DNA from: Ornithinibacillus bavariensis
Lineage (GTDB): Bacteria; Bacillota; Bacilli; Bacillales; Amphibacillaceae
Length of the DNA: 64,000 nt
Reading direction: 5' to 3'
Assembly (NCBI RefSeq): GCF_050433565.1
Contig: NZ_JBNPWZ010000004.1
Span: forward strand, 1 to 64,000
Shown: positions 1 through 8,478 of the stretch, in pieces
How positions within the stretch are numbered: the first letter of the stretch is position 1
Layout of the letters: the number at the start of each line of letters is the position of its first letter
Position numbers and translations under genes: made by a program
Notes under the pieces: generated by a model
The model's input: the letters and a program-made list of their open reading frames with translations, nothing else
What the model was told of the DNA's origin: nothing
Database searches by the model: none

Positions 1-94
<94 letters not shown>

Positions 95-127
95 ATTATT
101 ATTATAATCAAATGTTTATTACCTTTT

Positions 128-147
128 TATTATCGCGGGGTGGAGCA
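128..147 (+). repeat. Stray copy of the tRNA-fMet 5' start
   Basis: Twenty bases here are identical to 280-299, that is six bases of leader plus the first 14 bases of the initiator tRNA gene. After base 147 the similarity stops, so no tRNA can be formed. The roughly 130 bases between the two copies (148-279) contain no gene that I can recognise. It looks like a relic of a duplication or of an insertion into the spacer between 5S rRNA and the tRNAs. Confidence 0.7.
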
Positions 148-285
148 ACGAGCGTTACCTCTACCGAATCCGCTACGAGTAACCCCGAAGCATAAGCTCC
201 TTTGAATATGCTAGAAGATGCAGGGGTCACTTCTTAGATAATACTAACATCTAAATTAGCGCTCAAATTTTCACTTCTATATTAT

Positions 286-362
<77 letters not shown>

Positions 363-408
363 AAATTTTAAACTTACTGTGTATAATTCACTTATTTAAA
401 AGAAAAAT

Positions 409-485
409 GGTCCGGTAGTTCAGTTGGTTAGAATGCCTGCCTGTCACGCAGGAGGTCGCGGGTTCGAGTCCCGTCCGGACCGCCA
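409..485 (+). tRNA. tRNA-Asp (GTC)
   Basis: A 77-base cloverleaf with acceptor stem GGTCCGG/CCGGACC, anticodon loop CTGTCAC (anticodon GTC), T-loop GGTTCGAGTCC and encoded GCCA end. It is the last gene of the rRNA/tRNA transcription unit and is followed by a terminator 25 bases downstream. Confidence 0.97.
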
Positions 486-509
486 GTTTAATTCCATAAT
501 ACATATTTA

Positions 510-541
510 CACATGGTTTCCACTGAGACCATGTGTTTTTT
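510..541 (+). terminator. Terminator of the rRNA/tRNA unit
   Basis: Stem ACATGGTTTC / GAGACCATGT with a short loop followed by six T. It separates the tRNA genes from thiL. A longer reading frame for thiL would begin inside this hairpin, which argues for the downstream start at 611. Confidence 0.85.
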
Positions 542-610
542 AATATTAGTAACATGGCAAAGTTTTTGCTATCATTAAATTTAGCTGTACGAGAAGGTTT
601 GGTGATTGCA

Positions 611-1582
611 ATGGACGAATTTTCATTTATTGATACGATAAAGCAGTCTATTCATAAACAGTCGACTTTATTAAAAGGTATAGGTGATGATGCGGCTGTT
701 TTTGATTCCTATGAAAAGGAAATAGTGATTTCCAAGGATATGTTTGTAGAGAATGTTCATTTTGCAAAGCATACCATGAAATCGTATCATATAGGTTATA
801 AGGCTTTGGCGGCTAATTTAAGTGATATGGCAGCCATGGGAGCAAAGCCTGCGTTTTATCTTGTTGCTATTTCTATTCCGAGAGATTGGGAAATGACAGA
901 AGTACATTCTATTTTTCAAGGTATGAGGGATTTAGCCGATTTGTTTAATATGGACTTAATAGGCGGAGATACCGTTTCTGGAAAGGAATTAGTTATTTCT
1001 ATAACGGTTATTGGTTATGGGGAAAAAGATAGAATTCGGTATCGTTCTTTAGCACAAAAAGGTGACATTGTATTTGTAACGGGATTTCTAGGAGACTCAC
1101 AAGCGGGATTATATATTTTAAACCATCCAGGTAATTATAAAGAGCGTTCGTATTTCATAAACAAACACCAAATGCCTTTTCCAAGAGTAGATTTCGCACT
1201 AGGGCTGGAAAGCTTGTTGAGAGTTAGTTTAAATGATATAAGTGATGGAATAGCTAGTGAAGCAAATGAAATAGCGGAGGCATCTAATGTGACTCTAGTG
1301 CTTGAAGAGGCAAATATACCGGTACATCCAGCATTTGATCAGTTTAACCCTAAATTACAATATAACTGGAAAATGTTTGGTGGTGAAGATTTTGAGCTGA
1401 TGGGTACTGTACCTAAAAAAGATTGGGACAAACTATTATTAATTGCAGAAAGAAATAATGTGCAGGTCACTCCAATTGGTTATGTTACATCAAAGCAAGA
1501 ATTAGGATCCGTGCTAATCGATAATGGAAGCAATAAGATGGAACGTCTAGATAAAAAGGGATACAACCATTTAAGTAGGTGA
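611..1582 (+). CDS. thiL: Thiamine-monophosphate kinase
   Basis: ThiL phosphorylates thiamine monophosphate with ATP to the coenzyme thiamine diphosphate in the cytosol. The 323-residue protein has the family hallmarks in order: GIGDDAAV (about residues 23-30), LSDMAAMGA, GGDTVSG, ISDGIASE and FGGEDFEL near the C-terminus, which form the ATP and Mg binding site of the PurM/AIR-synthase-like fold. The start at 611 (MDEFSF) gives the usual ThiL N-terminus; the reading frame is open further upstream but runs into the terminator at 510-541. It is the first gene of a tight run with tsaE (4-base gap), tsaB, rimI and tsaD, as in B. subtilis (ydiA-ydiE). Confidence 0.96.
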   Translation: MDEFSFIDTIKQSIHKQSTLLKGIGDDAAVFDSYEKEIVISKDMFVENVHFAKHTMKSYHIGYKALAANLSDMAAMGAKPAFYLVAISIPRDWEMTEVHSIFQGMRDLADLFNMDLIGGDTVSGKELVISITVIGYGEKDRIRYRSLAQKGDIVFVTGFLGDSQAGLYILNHPGNYKERSYFINKHQMPFPRVDFALGLESLLRVSLNDISDGIASEANEIAEASNVTLVLEEANIPVHPAFDQFNPKLQYNWKMFGGEDFELMGTVPKKDWDKLLLIAERNNVQVTPIGYVTSKQELGSVLIDNGSNKMERLDKKGYNHLSR

Positions 1583-1586
1583 AATA

Positions 1587-2042
1587 GTGGAGAAGTATGA
1601 ATTAAAAACAAATAATGCCGAAGAAACGATAAACGTTGCAGAAAGGCTAGCAAATCTTCTTGATGCAGGTAGTGTTATTACCTTGGAGGGAGATTTGGGG
1701 GCGGGAAAAACGACTTTTACAAAAGGACTTGCAAGAGGTCTTGGTATAAGTAGAACCTTAAGTAGTCCGACATTTACGATAGTAAAAGAATACGATGGTA
1801 GGCTTCCGCTTTATCATATGGATGTTTATCGATTAGAGGGTTCAGATGAAGATATAGGTTTTGAAGAATATTTTAATGGAAATGGAATTAGTGTTGTAGA
1901 ATGGGCACAATATATTGAAGATTTTCTTCCATCTGAACGATTAACTATCATTATCAACTATTTGGATGAAGATTCACGACTACTTACATTTGAACCGACT
2001 GGATCCCGTTATCAGGATATTGTAGAAGCTTTAGTTGGATAG
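1587..2042 (+). CDS. tsaE: tRNA threonylcarbamoyladenosine biosynthesis ATPase TsaE
   Basis: TsaE is the ATPase that works with TsaB and TsaD in adding threonylcarbamoyl to A37 of ANN-decoding tRNAs (t6A). The 151-residue protein has the P-loop GDLGAGKTTFTKG, the conserved SSPTFTIVKEY switch segment and HMDVYRL, followed by VVEWAQY, all typical of the family, and normal length. It starts with GTG at 1587, seven bases after an AGGTGA ribosome binding site. All of the TsaB/D/E partners are adjacent. Confidence 0.96.
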   Translation: MEKYELKTNNAEETINVAERLANLLDAGSVITLEGDLGAGKTTFTKGLARGLGISRTLSSPTFTIVKEYDGRLPLYHMDVYRLEGSDEDIGFEEYFNGNGISVVEWAQYIEDFLPSERLTIIINYLDEDSRLLTFEPTGSRYQDIVEALVG

Positions 2043-2058
2043 GAAAAGGAGTAGCAAT

Positions 2059-2763
2059 ATGTATACACTAACTATAGATACCTCGACACAGTCATTAGGA
2101 GTCGCTATCTTAAAAGATAACGAGGTGTTAGGGGAAATCATCACAAATATCGCTAAAAACCATTCAGTTCGCTTAATGCCGGCAATAGATTATTTATTGC
2201 AAGAAGTAGGCTTGGAGCCTAAGCAGTTAAGTAAAATTGTTGTGGCAAAAGGTCCAGGCTCTTATACTGGAGTTCGAATTGGACTGACAACTGCTAAAAC
2301 CCTAGCATGGTCATTAAAAATACCAGTCGTAGGAGTATCTAGTTTGGAAGGACTGGCCTATCGGGGATTACTGACCAATTCTCTAATCTGTCCTTTTTTC
2401 GATGCTAGAAGGGGTTTAATTTATACTGGATTATATAAGGTTAATGGAGATAGCTTGGTGCTGGTAGAGAAAGAGCAAAATGTTTTAATTGAGGATTGGC
2501 TAAAGCAATTAGAAAAGATGGAACGTAATATCCTATTTATTAGTCCGGATATTCAGAAGCACCGTCAACTGATTAAAGAAAGGCTATCATCATATGCAGA
2601 AATACCAGAGATGCCTTACCATATCATGAATCCTTCTGACTTAGCTCTAGCAGCTATAGATAAGGTTGAAGATCAAGTACATACCTTGACACCAAATTAT
2701 TTAAGGTTAGCTGAGGCAGAAGCAAAATGGATAAAAGCGCAAGAGGATAAAGCCAATGGCTGA
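2059..2763 (+). CDS. tsaB: tRNA threonylcarbamoyladenosine biosynthesis protein TsaB
   Basis: TsaB is the ASKHA-fold dimerisation partner of TsaD and is needed for t6A synthesis; it has no catalytic site of its own. The N-terminus (TIDTSTQSLGVAIL) and the PGSYTGVRIGLTTAK segment around residue 70 are diagnostic, and the length of 234 residues is normal. The start at 2059 (MYTLTID) follows AAAGGAG with good spacing; the upstream in-frame codons overlap tsaE and are not needed. The last 8 bases overlap rimI, which suggests coupled translation. Confidence 0.95.
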   Translation: MYTLTIDTSTQSLGVAILKDNEVLGEIITNIAKNHSVRLMPAIDYLLQEVGLEPKQLSKIVVAKGPGSYTGVRIGLTTAKTLAWSLKIPVVGVSSLEGLAYRGLLTNSLICPFFDARRGLIYTGLYKVNGDSLVLVEKEQNVLIEDWLKQLEKMERNILFISPDIQKHRQLIKERLSSYAEIPEMPYHIMNPSDLALAAIDKVEDQVHTLTPNYLRLAEAEAKWIKAQEDKANG

Positions 2764-3205
2764 TGTATTAATTCGAGAAATGGAATTAGCAGATATTCGT
2801 GGGGTAATGACTGTGGAAGCTGCCTCTTTCACTACACCTTGGACGGAAGCAATTTTTAGACAGGAAATAACAGAAAATAAGTATGCTCATTACTATGTTA
2901 TGGAACTAGCAGATAAAATAGTTGGCTATGTTGGAATGTGGATTGTTCATGATGATGCACAGATTACGAATATTGCTATATTACCTGACTTTCGTGGCAA
3001 GAAATTGGGGGAAACATTATTTCGATTTTCCTTACAAAAAGCGGTTAGGTTAGGTGTTACTCGCCTGTCATTAGAAGTAAGAGTAACAAATATAATAGCT
3101 CAACGGATGTATCGTAAGTTTGGCCTAGTTCCTGGAGGGCTTCGAAAACAATATTATACGGATAATAATGAGGATGCGCTTGTAATGTGGGTGAATTTAA
3201 CATGA
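2756..3205 (+). CDS. rimI: Ribosomal-protein-alanine N-acetyltransferase
   Basis: A GNAT-family N-acetyltransferase of 149 residues. RimI acetylates the N-terminal alanine of ribosomal protein S18 in E. coli; the Bacillus orthologue (YdiD) is assigned by similarity. The acetyl-CoA binding motif A is visible as ILPDFRGKKLGETLF, and the segment LEVRVTNIIAQRMYRKFGL corresponds to motif B. It sits between tsaB and tsaD with overlaps on both sides, the standard Bacillaceae order. Confidence 0.93.
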   Translation: MADVLIREMELADIRGVMTVEAASFTTPWTEAIFRQEITENKYAHYYVMELADKIVGYVGMWIVHDDAQITNIAILPDFRGKKLGETLFRFSLQKAVRLGVTRLSLEVRVTNIIAQRMYRKFGLVPGGLRKQYYTDNNEDALVMWVNLT

Positions 3206-4209
3206 AGGATACATATATACTTGGAATTGAAACTAGCTGTGATGAGACAGCAGTAGCTATTGTAAAAAATGGTAGGGAAATTATTTCAAATGTTGTGGCA
3301 TCCCAAATCGAAAGTCATAAGCGATTTGGTGGAGTTGTTCCAGAAATAGCCTCTAGACATCATGTGGAGCAGATTACACTTGTTCTAGAAGAGGCCTTTC
3401 AAGAATCAGACTTGAGCTTTAATGATATAGATGCGATTGCAGTTACGGAAGGACCAGGTTTAGTTGGAGCATTGCTTATCGGTGTAAATGCAGCAAAAGC
3501 CCTAGCATTTGCAAATAATAAACCGCTTGTTGGGGTCCACCATATTGCAGGACATATTTATGCCAATCGATTGATGGAAGAGTTTCAATTTCCACTTTTA
3601 GCTTTAATTGTTTCAGGTGGACATACAGAGTTAGTCCTAATGAAGGAACATGGCAGTTATGAAGTAATTGGTGAGACAAGAGATGATGCAGCTGGTGAAG
3701 CATATGATAAAGTGGCAAGGATGCTTAATCTACCGTACCCAGGTGGTCCACATATAGACCGTTTAGCAAGAGAGGGAGAAATCTCTATTGATTTTCCTCG
3801 TGCTTGGCTAGAAGAGGATAGCTATGATTTTAGCTTTAGTGGGTTGAAATCCGCGGTTATCAACAAAATCCATAATGCCAATCAGAAGGGGATTACATTA
3901 AAACCAGAGGATATCGCTGCAAGTTTTCAAGCAAGTGTTATTGATGTACTAGTCACAAAAACCGTGAAAGCAGCTAAACAATATCAAGTAAAGCAAGTTA
4001 TAGTGGCCGGAGGGGTAGCTGCGAATAGGGGATTACGTGCTGAATTAGAGGCGAGGTTCTCTGAAACTGGAATACCTTTATTAATTCCTCCATTAAAGCT
4101 ATGCACCGATAATGCAGCAATGATTGCTGCTGCAGGTACTATAGATTTTGAAAAGGGAAAACGAGCAGGTTTAGATTTAAATGCGAATCCATCGTTACTA
4201 TTAAAATAA
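3202..4209 (+). CDS. tsaD: tRNA N6-adenosine threonylcarbamoyltransferase TsaD
   Basis: TsaD transfers the threonylcarbamoyl group from its adenylate to A37 of tRNA. The 335-residue protein starts MKDTYILGIETSCDE and carries the metal-binding HHIAGH motif near residue 113, SGGHTELVL, FSFSGLKSAV and the C-terminal VAGGVAANRGLR and CTDNAAMIA segments. The chosen ATG at 3202 overlaps the rimI stop codon (ATGA); a GTG 15 bases upstream is possible but less likely. Formerly called gcp/ydiE. Followed by a terminator and then by a DnaA-box cluster. Confidence 0.96.
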   Translation: MKDTYILGIETSCDETAVAIVKNGREIISNVVASQIESHKRFGGVVPEIASRHHVEQITLVLEEAFQESDLSFNDIDAIAVTEGPGLVGALLIGVNAAKALAFANNKPLVGVHHIAGHIYANRLMEEFQFPLLALIVSGGHTELVLMKEHGSYEVIGETRDDAAGEAYDKVARMLNLPYPGGPHIDRLAREGEISIDFPRAWLEEDSYDFSFSGLKSAVINKIHNANQKGITLKPEDIAASFQASVIDVLVTKTVKAAKQYQVKQVIVAGGVAANRGLRAELEARFSETGIPLLIPPLKLCTDNAAMIAAAGTIDFEKGKRAGLDLNANPSLLLK

Positions 4210-4214
4210 AAAAT

Positions 4215-4241
4215 ATCCACAGCTATTGTGGATGTTTTTTT
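4215..4241 (+). terminator. Terminator after tsaD
   Basis: Stem ATCCACA / TGTGGAT followed by seven T. The stem arms themselves resemble DnaA boxes, next to the cluster at 4283-4376. Confidence 0.75.
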
Positions 4242-4282
4242 ATATACTTTGGTAAAATAGATTTTTACCTGTTGACAACAGT

Positions 4283-4376
4283 AGTGGATAACTCTTGTTT
4301 GATTTGTGGATAATGTGCATAACTTTGTTGATAATTGATAATAAAAGAGTTTATAAGGAACATGGATTGTGGATAA
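4283..4376 (+). promoter_or_regulatory. Cluster of DnaA boxes
   Basis: Five 9-mers in the same orientation within 94 bases match the DnaA box TGTGGATAA (reverse complement of TTATCCACA): AGTGGATAA at 4283 (one mismatch), a perfect box at 4305, TGTGCATAA at 4314 (one mismatch), TGTTGATAA at 4326 (one mismatch) and a perfect box at 4368. The region lies between converging tsaD and ydiF and has no coding role. In B. subtilis the region next to gcp (tsaD) is, as I recall, one of the oriC-proximal DnaA-binding clusters that restrain replication initiation; the same function is inferred here. Confidence 0.75.
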
Positions 4377-4452
4377 GGTCATCATTTCATTCGGAGCAGT
4401 TTGCATCTACAATCCTTCATACATAATATCTATTCATTCCCTTAACCTATAT

Positions 4453-4482
4453 AAAAAAATGCCATCATTGTGATGGCATTTT
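4453..4482 (-). terminator. Terminator after ydiF
   Basis: Stem ATGCCATCA / TGATGGCAT with A-run on the left and T-run on the right, so it can act on both strands. It lies 34 bases beyond the stop codon of the minus-strand ABC-F gene. Confidence 0.8.
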
Positions 4483-4515
4483 AGTCTGATTATCTATTTT
4501 AAAAGCTATTTGTCT

Positions 4516-6438
4516 TTATTCTTCCTGTAAAGCTGTCCATTCTTCCATTAGCTTTTCAATTTCTTGTTTTACCTGATTCGTCTTATTGGTATATTCCAAA
4601 GCCTTCTCGTGGTTTTCATAGACTTCTGGCTCGGTCATTTTTTCCTCAAGCTGTACTAATTCTTCTTCCAATTTTTCAATCGTTTCTTCTAAATTGGCGA
4701 TTTGTCTTTCACGCTTCCGTTGCTCGCTTTGAAGCTTTTTCTCTTCTTTAAAGCTTAACCGTTTTTCATTTGGTTTCTTGTCATGCTTATCTTCATTTTG
4801 TAAACGCTCAAGCTCGGCCTCTTCTTCCTTCTTTTCTAAATAATAATCATAATCACCAAGATAAACCGTAGCACCACCTTGTTTCATTTCAACCACTTTA
4901 TCAGCTATTTTGTTTATAAAATAACGGTCGTGGGATACAAAAATGATGGTACCTGGAAAATCAATTAATGCTGCCTCTAAGACTTCTTTACTATCTATAT
5001 CTAAATGGTTTGTTGGCTCGTCCAGAATTAATAAATTTGCTTTTTGCATTCGAAGCTTAGCAAGTGCTAGGCGGGCTTTCTCACCACCACTTAGAGATTG
5101 TACTGGCTTTAAGACATCATCACCAGAGAATAAGAAGTTTCCTAGTACGGTTCGAATATCCTTTTCATTCACTGTTGGATACTCATCCCAAAGCTCATTT
5201 AGGACTGTTTTATGTGAGCTAAGATTTGCTTGTTCTTGGTCATAATAACCGATTTGAACGTTCGTACCAAGCTGAATTGCTCCACTAGATGGATTTAACT
5301 TTCCTAAAATGTTTTTTAGTAACGTTGTTTTACCAACTCCATTTGGACCAACAAGTGCTATACTTTCCCCACGTGTTATGTGAAAGGAGACATGCTCAAA
5401 TAGTGGCTCTGCCTCATTTTCATAACGAAAAGCAAGATCTTGTATTTTCAGTACATCATTTCCACTCCGTTTCGTAATTTCAAAGGTGATGGAAGCAGAT
5501 GACTCGTCACCAAGTGGTCTGTCTATTCGATCCATTTTTTCGAGCTGTTTTCGCCTGCTTTGCGCTCGTTTTGTTGTCGAGGCTCTTACAATATTTCGTT
5601 GTACAAACTCTTCTAGCTTTTTTATTTCGGTCTGTTGCTTTTCAAATTCTTTCATTTCTTGCTCAAAGTTCAAAGCCTTTTGCCTAAGAAAATCACTATA
5701 TGACCCATGATACTTTTTCGTGCGATGGCGGGATATTTCATACACAATAGATACCGTCTTGTCTAAAAAGTAGCGGTCATGGGATACGATGACAACCGCA
5801 CCAGGATAGCCAACTAAGTATTTTTCTAACCATGTCAATGTTTCAATATCTAAATGGTTTGTTGGCTCATCTAGGATTAACAGATTAGGCTTCTTTAATA
5901 AAAGCTTCCCTAATGCAAGACGCGTTTTTTGACCACCACTTAATTCATTGATTGGTGTTTGGTCATCATAGTCTAGAAAACTAAGTCCAGCTAAAACGGC
6001 TTTTATTTCAGATTGATATGCATAACCACCATTTGATTCGAATTCGTGCTGTAGGCGATCATACTCGGATAATAACTTGGAAGATTCATCCGCATCTAGC
6101 TGACCTAGGTTCGCCATTTTACCTTCCATTTCACGAAGTTTATTTTCCTGCTGAATTAATTCTTGAAAGACTTCAAGCATTTCATTCCATATGGTATTAC
6201 CTGACTCTAAGCCAGTATGCTGGGATAAGTAGCCAATCGTTAAGTCCTTCGGTTTTATAAGTTCACCAGTATCATAAGTCATTTCATTTGCCATAATTTT
6301 TAATAGGGTTGACTTACCAGCACCATTACGGCCAACGATTGCAATACGGTCTTTATCTTTTATCTCTAGTTTTATATTAGCTAATATTTCCTCGGCACCG
6401 AATGATTTGGAAATATCATTTAATTGCATAATTATCAT
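4516..6438 (-). CDS. ydiF: ABC-F family ATPase, YdiF-like
   Basis: A cytosolic ATPase of the ABC-F class, 640 residues, with two ATP-binding cassettes and no membrane domain. The first has GRNGAGKST, LSGGQ and LILDEPTNHLD; the second GPNGVGKTT, LSGGE and another LDEPTNHLD. Between them is the charged ABC-F linker and at the end a coiled-coil C-terminal arm (ERQIANLEETIEKLEEEL). ABC-F proteins bind the ribosome and modulate elongation or rescue it; YdiF's own role is not well defined. The start MIIMQLNDISKSFGA agrees with B. subtilis YdiF and follows GAGGTGA. Resistance to a ribosomal antibiotic cannot be inferred, since it is a housekeeping member. Confidence 0.93.
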   Translation of the reverse strand: MIIMQLNDISKSFGAEEILANIKLEIKDKDRIAIVGRNGAGKSTLLKIMANEMTYDTGELIKPKDLTIGYLSQHTGLESGNTIWNEMLEVFQELIQQENKLREMEGKMANLGQLDADESSKLLSEYDRLQHEFESNGGYAYQSEIKAVLAGLSFLDYDDQTPINELSGGQKTRLALGKLLLKKPNLLILDEPTNHLDIETLTWLEKYLVGYPGAVVIVSHDRYFLDKTVSIVYEISRHRTKKYHGSYSDFLRQKALNFEQEMKEFEKQQTEIKKLEEFVQRNIVRASTTKRAQSRRKQLEKMDRIDRPLGDESSASITFEITKRSGNDVLKIQDLAFRYENEAEPLFEHVSFHITRGESIALVGPNGVGKTTLLKNILGKLNPSSGAIQLGTNVQIGYYDQEQANLSSHKTVLNELWDEYPTVNEKDIRTVLGNFLFSGDDVLKPVQSLSGGEKARLALAKLRMQKANLLILDEPTNHLDIDSKEVLEAALIDFPGTIIFVSHDRYFINKIADKVVEMKQGGATVYLGDYDYYLEKKEEEAELERLQNEDKHDKKPNEKRLSFKEEKKLQSEQRKRERQIANLEETIEKLEEELVQLEEKMTEPEVYENHEKALEYTNKTNQVKQEIEKLMEEWTALQEE

Positions 6439-6507
6439 AATGTCACCTCTAGTACTATCAGTTTATCTTACAAAGTACGATTTCGGCAATATACACATAA
6501 GCAAAAT

Positions 6508-6536
6508 TGTGAAAACACTCACACTACCTTATAAAA
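6508..6536 (+). promoter_or_regulatory. rex promoter overlapping a candidate Rex operator
   Basis: A -35 element TTGTGA (6508-6513), a 17-base spacer and a -10 element TATAAA (6531-6536) precede rex. The -35 box is the left arm of TTGTGAAAACACTCACAC (6508-6525), which matches the Rex consensus TTGTGAAATAATTCACAA at 14 of 18 positions. Autoregulation by Rex through promoter occlusion is inferred. Confidence 0.5.
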
Positions 6537-6625
6537 ATTTGTTAAAATAGAAATGGATATAGTAAATAATGTTATTAGAGATTAGATTGGATGACTAGGG
6601 ATACATTAATTAAGGAGGAATAAGC

Positions 6626-7276
6626 TTGGATCAAAATAAAATACCACAAGCTACAGCAAAGCGACTTCCACTATATTATCGCTTTTTAAATAATTTACAA
6701 ATGCAAGGAAAAACACGTGTGTCTTCGAAAGAATTAAGTGATGCTGTGAAAGTAGATTCAGCTACGATTCGCAGGGATTTTTCTTATTTCGGTGCGCTCG
6801 GAAAAAAAGGTTATGGATATAATGTGGAGTACTTGCTAGGTTTTTTCCGTAAAACATTGGATCAGGATGAGATTACTGATGTAGCCTTAATTGGTGTAGG
6901 GAATTTAGGTACGGCATTTCTTCATTATAACTTTATGAAAAATAATAATACGAAAATAAAAATTGCTTTTGATGCCGATGACAATAAGGTAGGACAAACT
7001 ATTGGTGGTGTACCTATCTACCATATTAATGAGCTAGAAGAGAGACTAGATGATGTGAAGGTAGCTATCTTGACTATTCCAGCTATGGAAGCGGATCGTG
7101 TGACAGAGAGGTTAGTGGCTCAGGGGATAAAGGGGATTCTTAATTTTACTCCTGCAAGGATTACAGTACCAGATGATATTCGGGTTCACCATATTGATTT
7201 AGCTGTAGAGCTTCAAGCATTAGTCTATTTTTTAAAGCATTACCCGCTAGAAAAAACAGAACTATATAGTGAGTAA
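6626..7276 (+). CDS. rex: Redox-sensing transcriptional repressor Rex
   Basis: Rex is a dimeric repressor that binds DNA when NAD+ is high and lets go when NADH accumulates, controlling anaerobic and fermentative genes. The 216-residue protein has an N-terminal winged helix (about residues 1-75, with SATIRRDFSYFG) and a C-terminal Rossmann domain with the NAD(H) loop GVGNLG at 90-95 and FDAD at the end of the next strand. It starts with TTG at 6626 behind AAGGAGGAA. A candidate operator overlaps its own promoter. Confidence 0.96.
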   Translation: MDQNKIPQATAKRLPLYYRFLNNLQMQGKTRVSSKELSDAVKVDSATIRRDFSYFGALGKKGYGYNVEYLLGFFRKTLDQDEITDVALIGVGNLGTAFLHYNFMKNNNTKIKIAFDADDNKVGQTIGGVPIYHINELEERLDDVKVAILTIPAMEADRVTERLVAQGIKGILNFTPARITVPDDIRVHHIDLAVELQALVYFLKHYPLEKTELYSE

Positions 7277-7306
7277 AAAGGAGTAGCATGTTGCTACCCC
7301 TTTTTT
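7275..7306 (+). terminator. Terminator after rex
   Basis: Stem AAAAGGAGTAGCA / TGCTACCCCTTTT with a T-run on the right and A-run on the left; it can serve both rex and the converging ydiK, whose stop codon lies inside it. Confidence 0.8.
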
Positions 7307-7494
7307 ATTTTCTTTAATTTATAGTGTAATCGTAAATAACGAATGCCTGTCACAATATCTAGTGTAGCAATAACTGCTAAGAAGATGGTAAGAAAGTTCC
7401 ATACCGTCTCATCCGCATATCGAACGGCAAAGTATATAAACACAATGGCCATAGCAAAATAGATGAGTGCCATTGTCCTGGCAGTAAATCGCAT
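7294..7494 (-). CDS. ydiK: Small membrane protein YdiK (DUF4305-like)
   Basis: A 66-residue protein with two predicted transmembrane helices (about residues 8-26 and 32-52) and a basic C-terminal tail (HYKLKKIKKG). Position next to ydiL and rex, size and the RYLRLHYKLKK end fit B. subtilis YdiK, a protein of unknown function. It lies three bases behind ydiL on the same strand and is likely cotranscribed with it. Confidence 0.8.
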   Translation of the reverse strand: MRFTARTMALIYFAMAIVFIYFAVRYADETVWNFLTIFLAVIATLDIVTGIRYLRLHYKLKKIKKG

Positions 7495-7497
7495 ATT

Positions 7498-8217
7498 TTA
7501 TATACCTCCAATTAAAATCATCTGAATACTATCTACCTGCTTTTGTAATCTCTCTAAGTCCTCAGGGGAAAAAGTAAATTGTACGATGACGGAAATGGTA
7601 TTTAACGTCATATGGACAATTATTGGTACGATGATTGATTTTGTTTTTATATATAAGAATGCAAAGACAAATCCCATGGATGCATAAATGAGAAGATGCT
7701 CTGGTTCCCCATGGATAATCCCGAATATAAAGGCTGACAAAAGAGCAGCAATAAAGAAATTGGTCCGTTCATAGAGAGATCCGAAAATAATCTTACGGAA
7801 GATAACTTCTTCTAGAATCGGCGCAATTATTGCTGGAATAACCGCAAACAATGGGACAGCTCTTGTTATGTCCATAATGTTTTGGGTATTTTCTGAACCA
7901 AGCTCAATACCTAGTATATTGGTCTCTATTACTCCTGCGATAGCTTGTGCAAAGTAAGCCATAAAAACACCCAGGATGGCCCATAAGGCTATATTTTCAG
8001 TACTAGGGCGACTACGAGTTTGCTTTAATTCCATATCCGGCTTCATTAAAGTCAATATAACAATTAACCCGATTACAAAACTAGCTATCATCGTGTAATA
8101 GACGGATACCATTAATGCATGATTCGAAAAAAATTGTTTTAGGATTGGTATATAAATACCACCTGAAAGTTGCACAATGATGTAGGTTAGTATGACCAAC
8201 CAGTACCTTTTTGGCAA
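7498..8217 (-). CDS. ydiL: CPBP-family intramembrane metalloprotease YdiL
   Basis: A 239-residue polytopic membrane protein of the CPBP (CAAX protease and bacteriocin-processing, Abi) family. The glutamate pair EEVIFR (E136, E137, R141), the second motif FIFGIIHG with H169, and the late HMTLN (H202, N206) give the expected zinc ligand set, so it is probably active. Substrate unknown. It starts with TTG at 8217, nine bases after AAGGAG. It is the first gene of the pair with ydiK and faces away from groES. Confidence 0.88.
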   Translation of the reverse strand: MPKRYWLVILTYIIVQLSGGIYIPILKQFFSNHALMVSVYYTMIASFVIGLIVILTLMKPDMELKQTRSRPSTENIALWAILGVFMAYFAQAIAGVIETNILGIELGSENTQNIMDITRAVPLFAVIPAIIAPILEEVIFRKIIFGSLYERTNFFIAALLSAFIFGIIHGEPEHLLIYASMGFVFAFLYIKTKSIIVPIIVHMTLNTISVIVQFTFSPEDLERLQKQVDSIQMILIGGI

Positions 8218-8364
8218 TGAAAACAGCTCCTTAAAGTCTACATAGGTTGTTATCAGTATCGTACATAATGCGAAATGTTCCTGTGTATTGTATCATATTC
8301 ATCGTCTATATAATAATAGAATAAACCTGTACAAGAAAAATTAAAAAATTTCGTTGCATGGTGC

Positions 8365-8393
8365 TTGCAAAACCAAACAAAATTATTTATTAT
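8365..8393 (+). promoter_or_regulatory. groES-groEL promoter
   Basis: TTGCAA (8365-8370), 17-base spacer, TATTAT (8388-8393): a SigA-type promoter placed so that transcription begins just inside the CIRCE element. Confidence 0.8.
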
Positions 8394-8404
8394 ATTAATT
8401 GGAA

Positions 8405-8431
8405 TTAGCACTCAACAGTTATGAGTGCTAA
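8405..8431 (+). promoter_or_regulatory. CIRCE element (HrcA operator)
   Basis: The consensus inverted repeat TTAGCACTC - 9 bases - GAGTGCTAA is present without a mismatch. HrcA repressor binding here places groESL under class I heat-shock control. Confidence 0.97.
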
Positions 8432-8478
8432 CAATCATTTTATAAAAACACTTTAAAAGAATTAAGGAGGTTGTCTAC

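Noticed and set aside
4516..6438. Reading the ABC-F protein as an antibiotic resistance determinant
   Set aside because: Location and sequence match the housekeeping YdiF group; resistance ABC-F proteins have different context and linkers.
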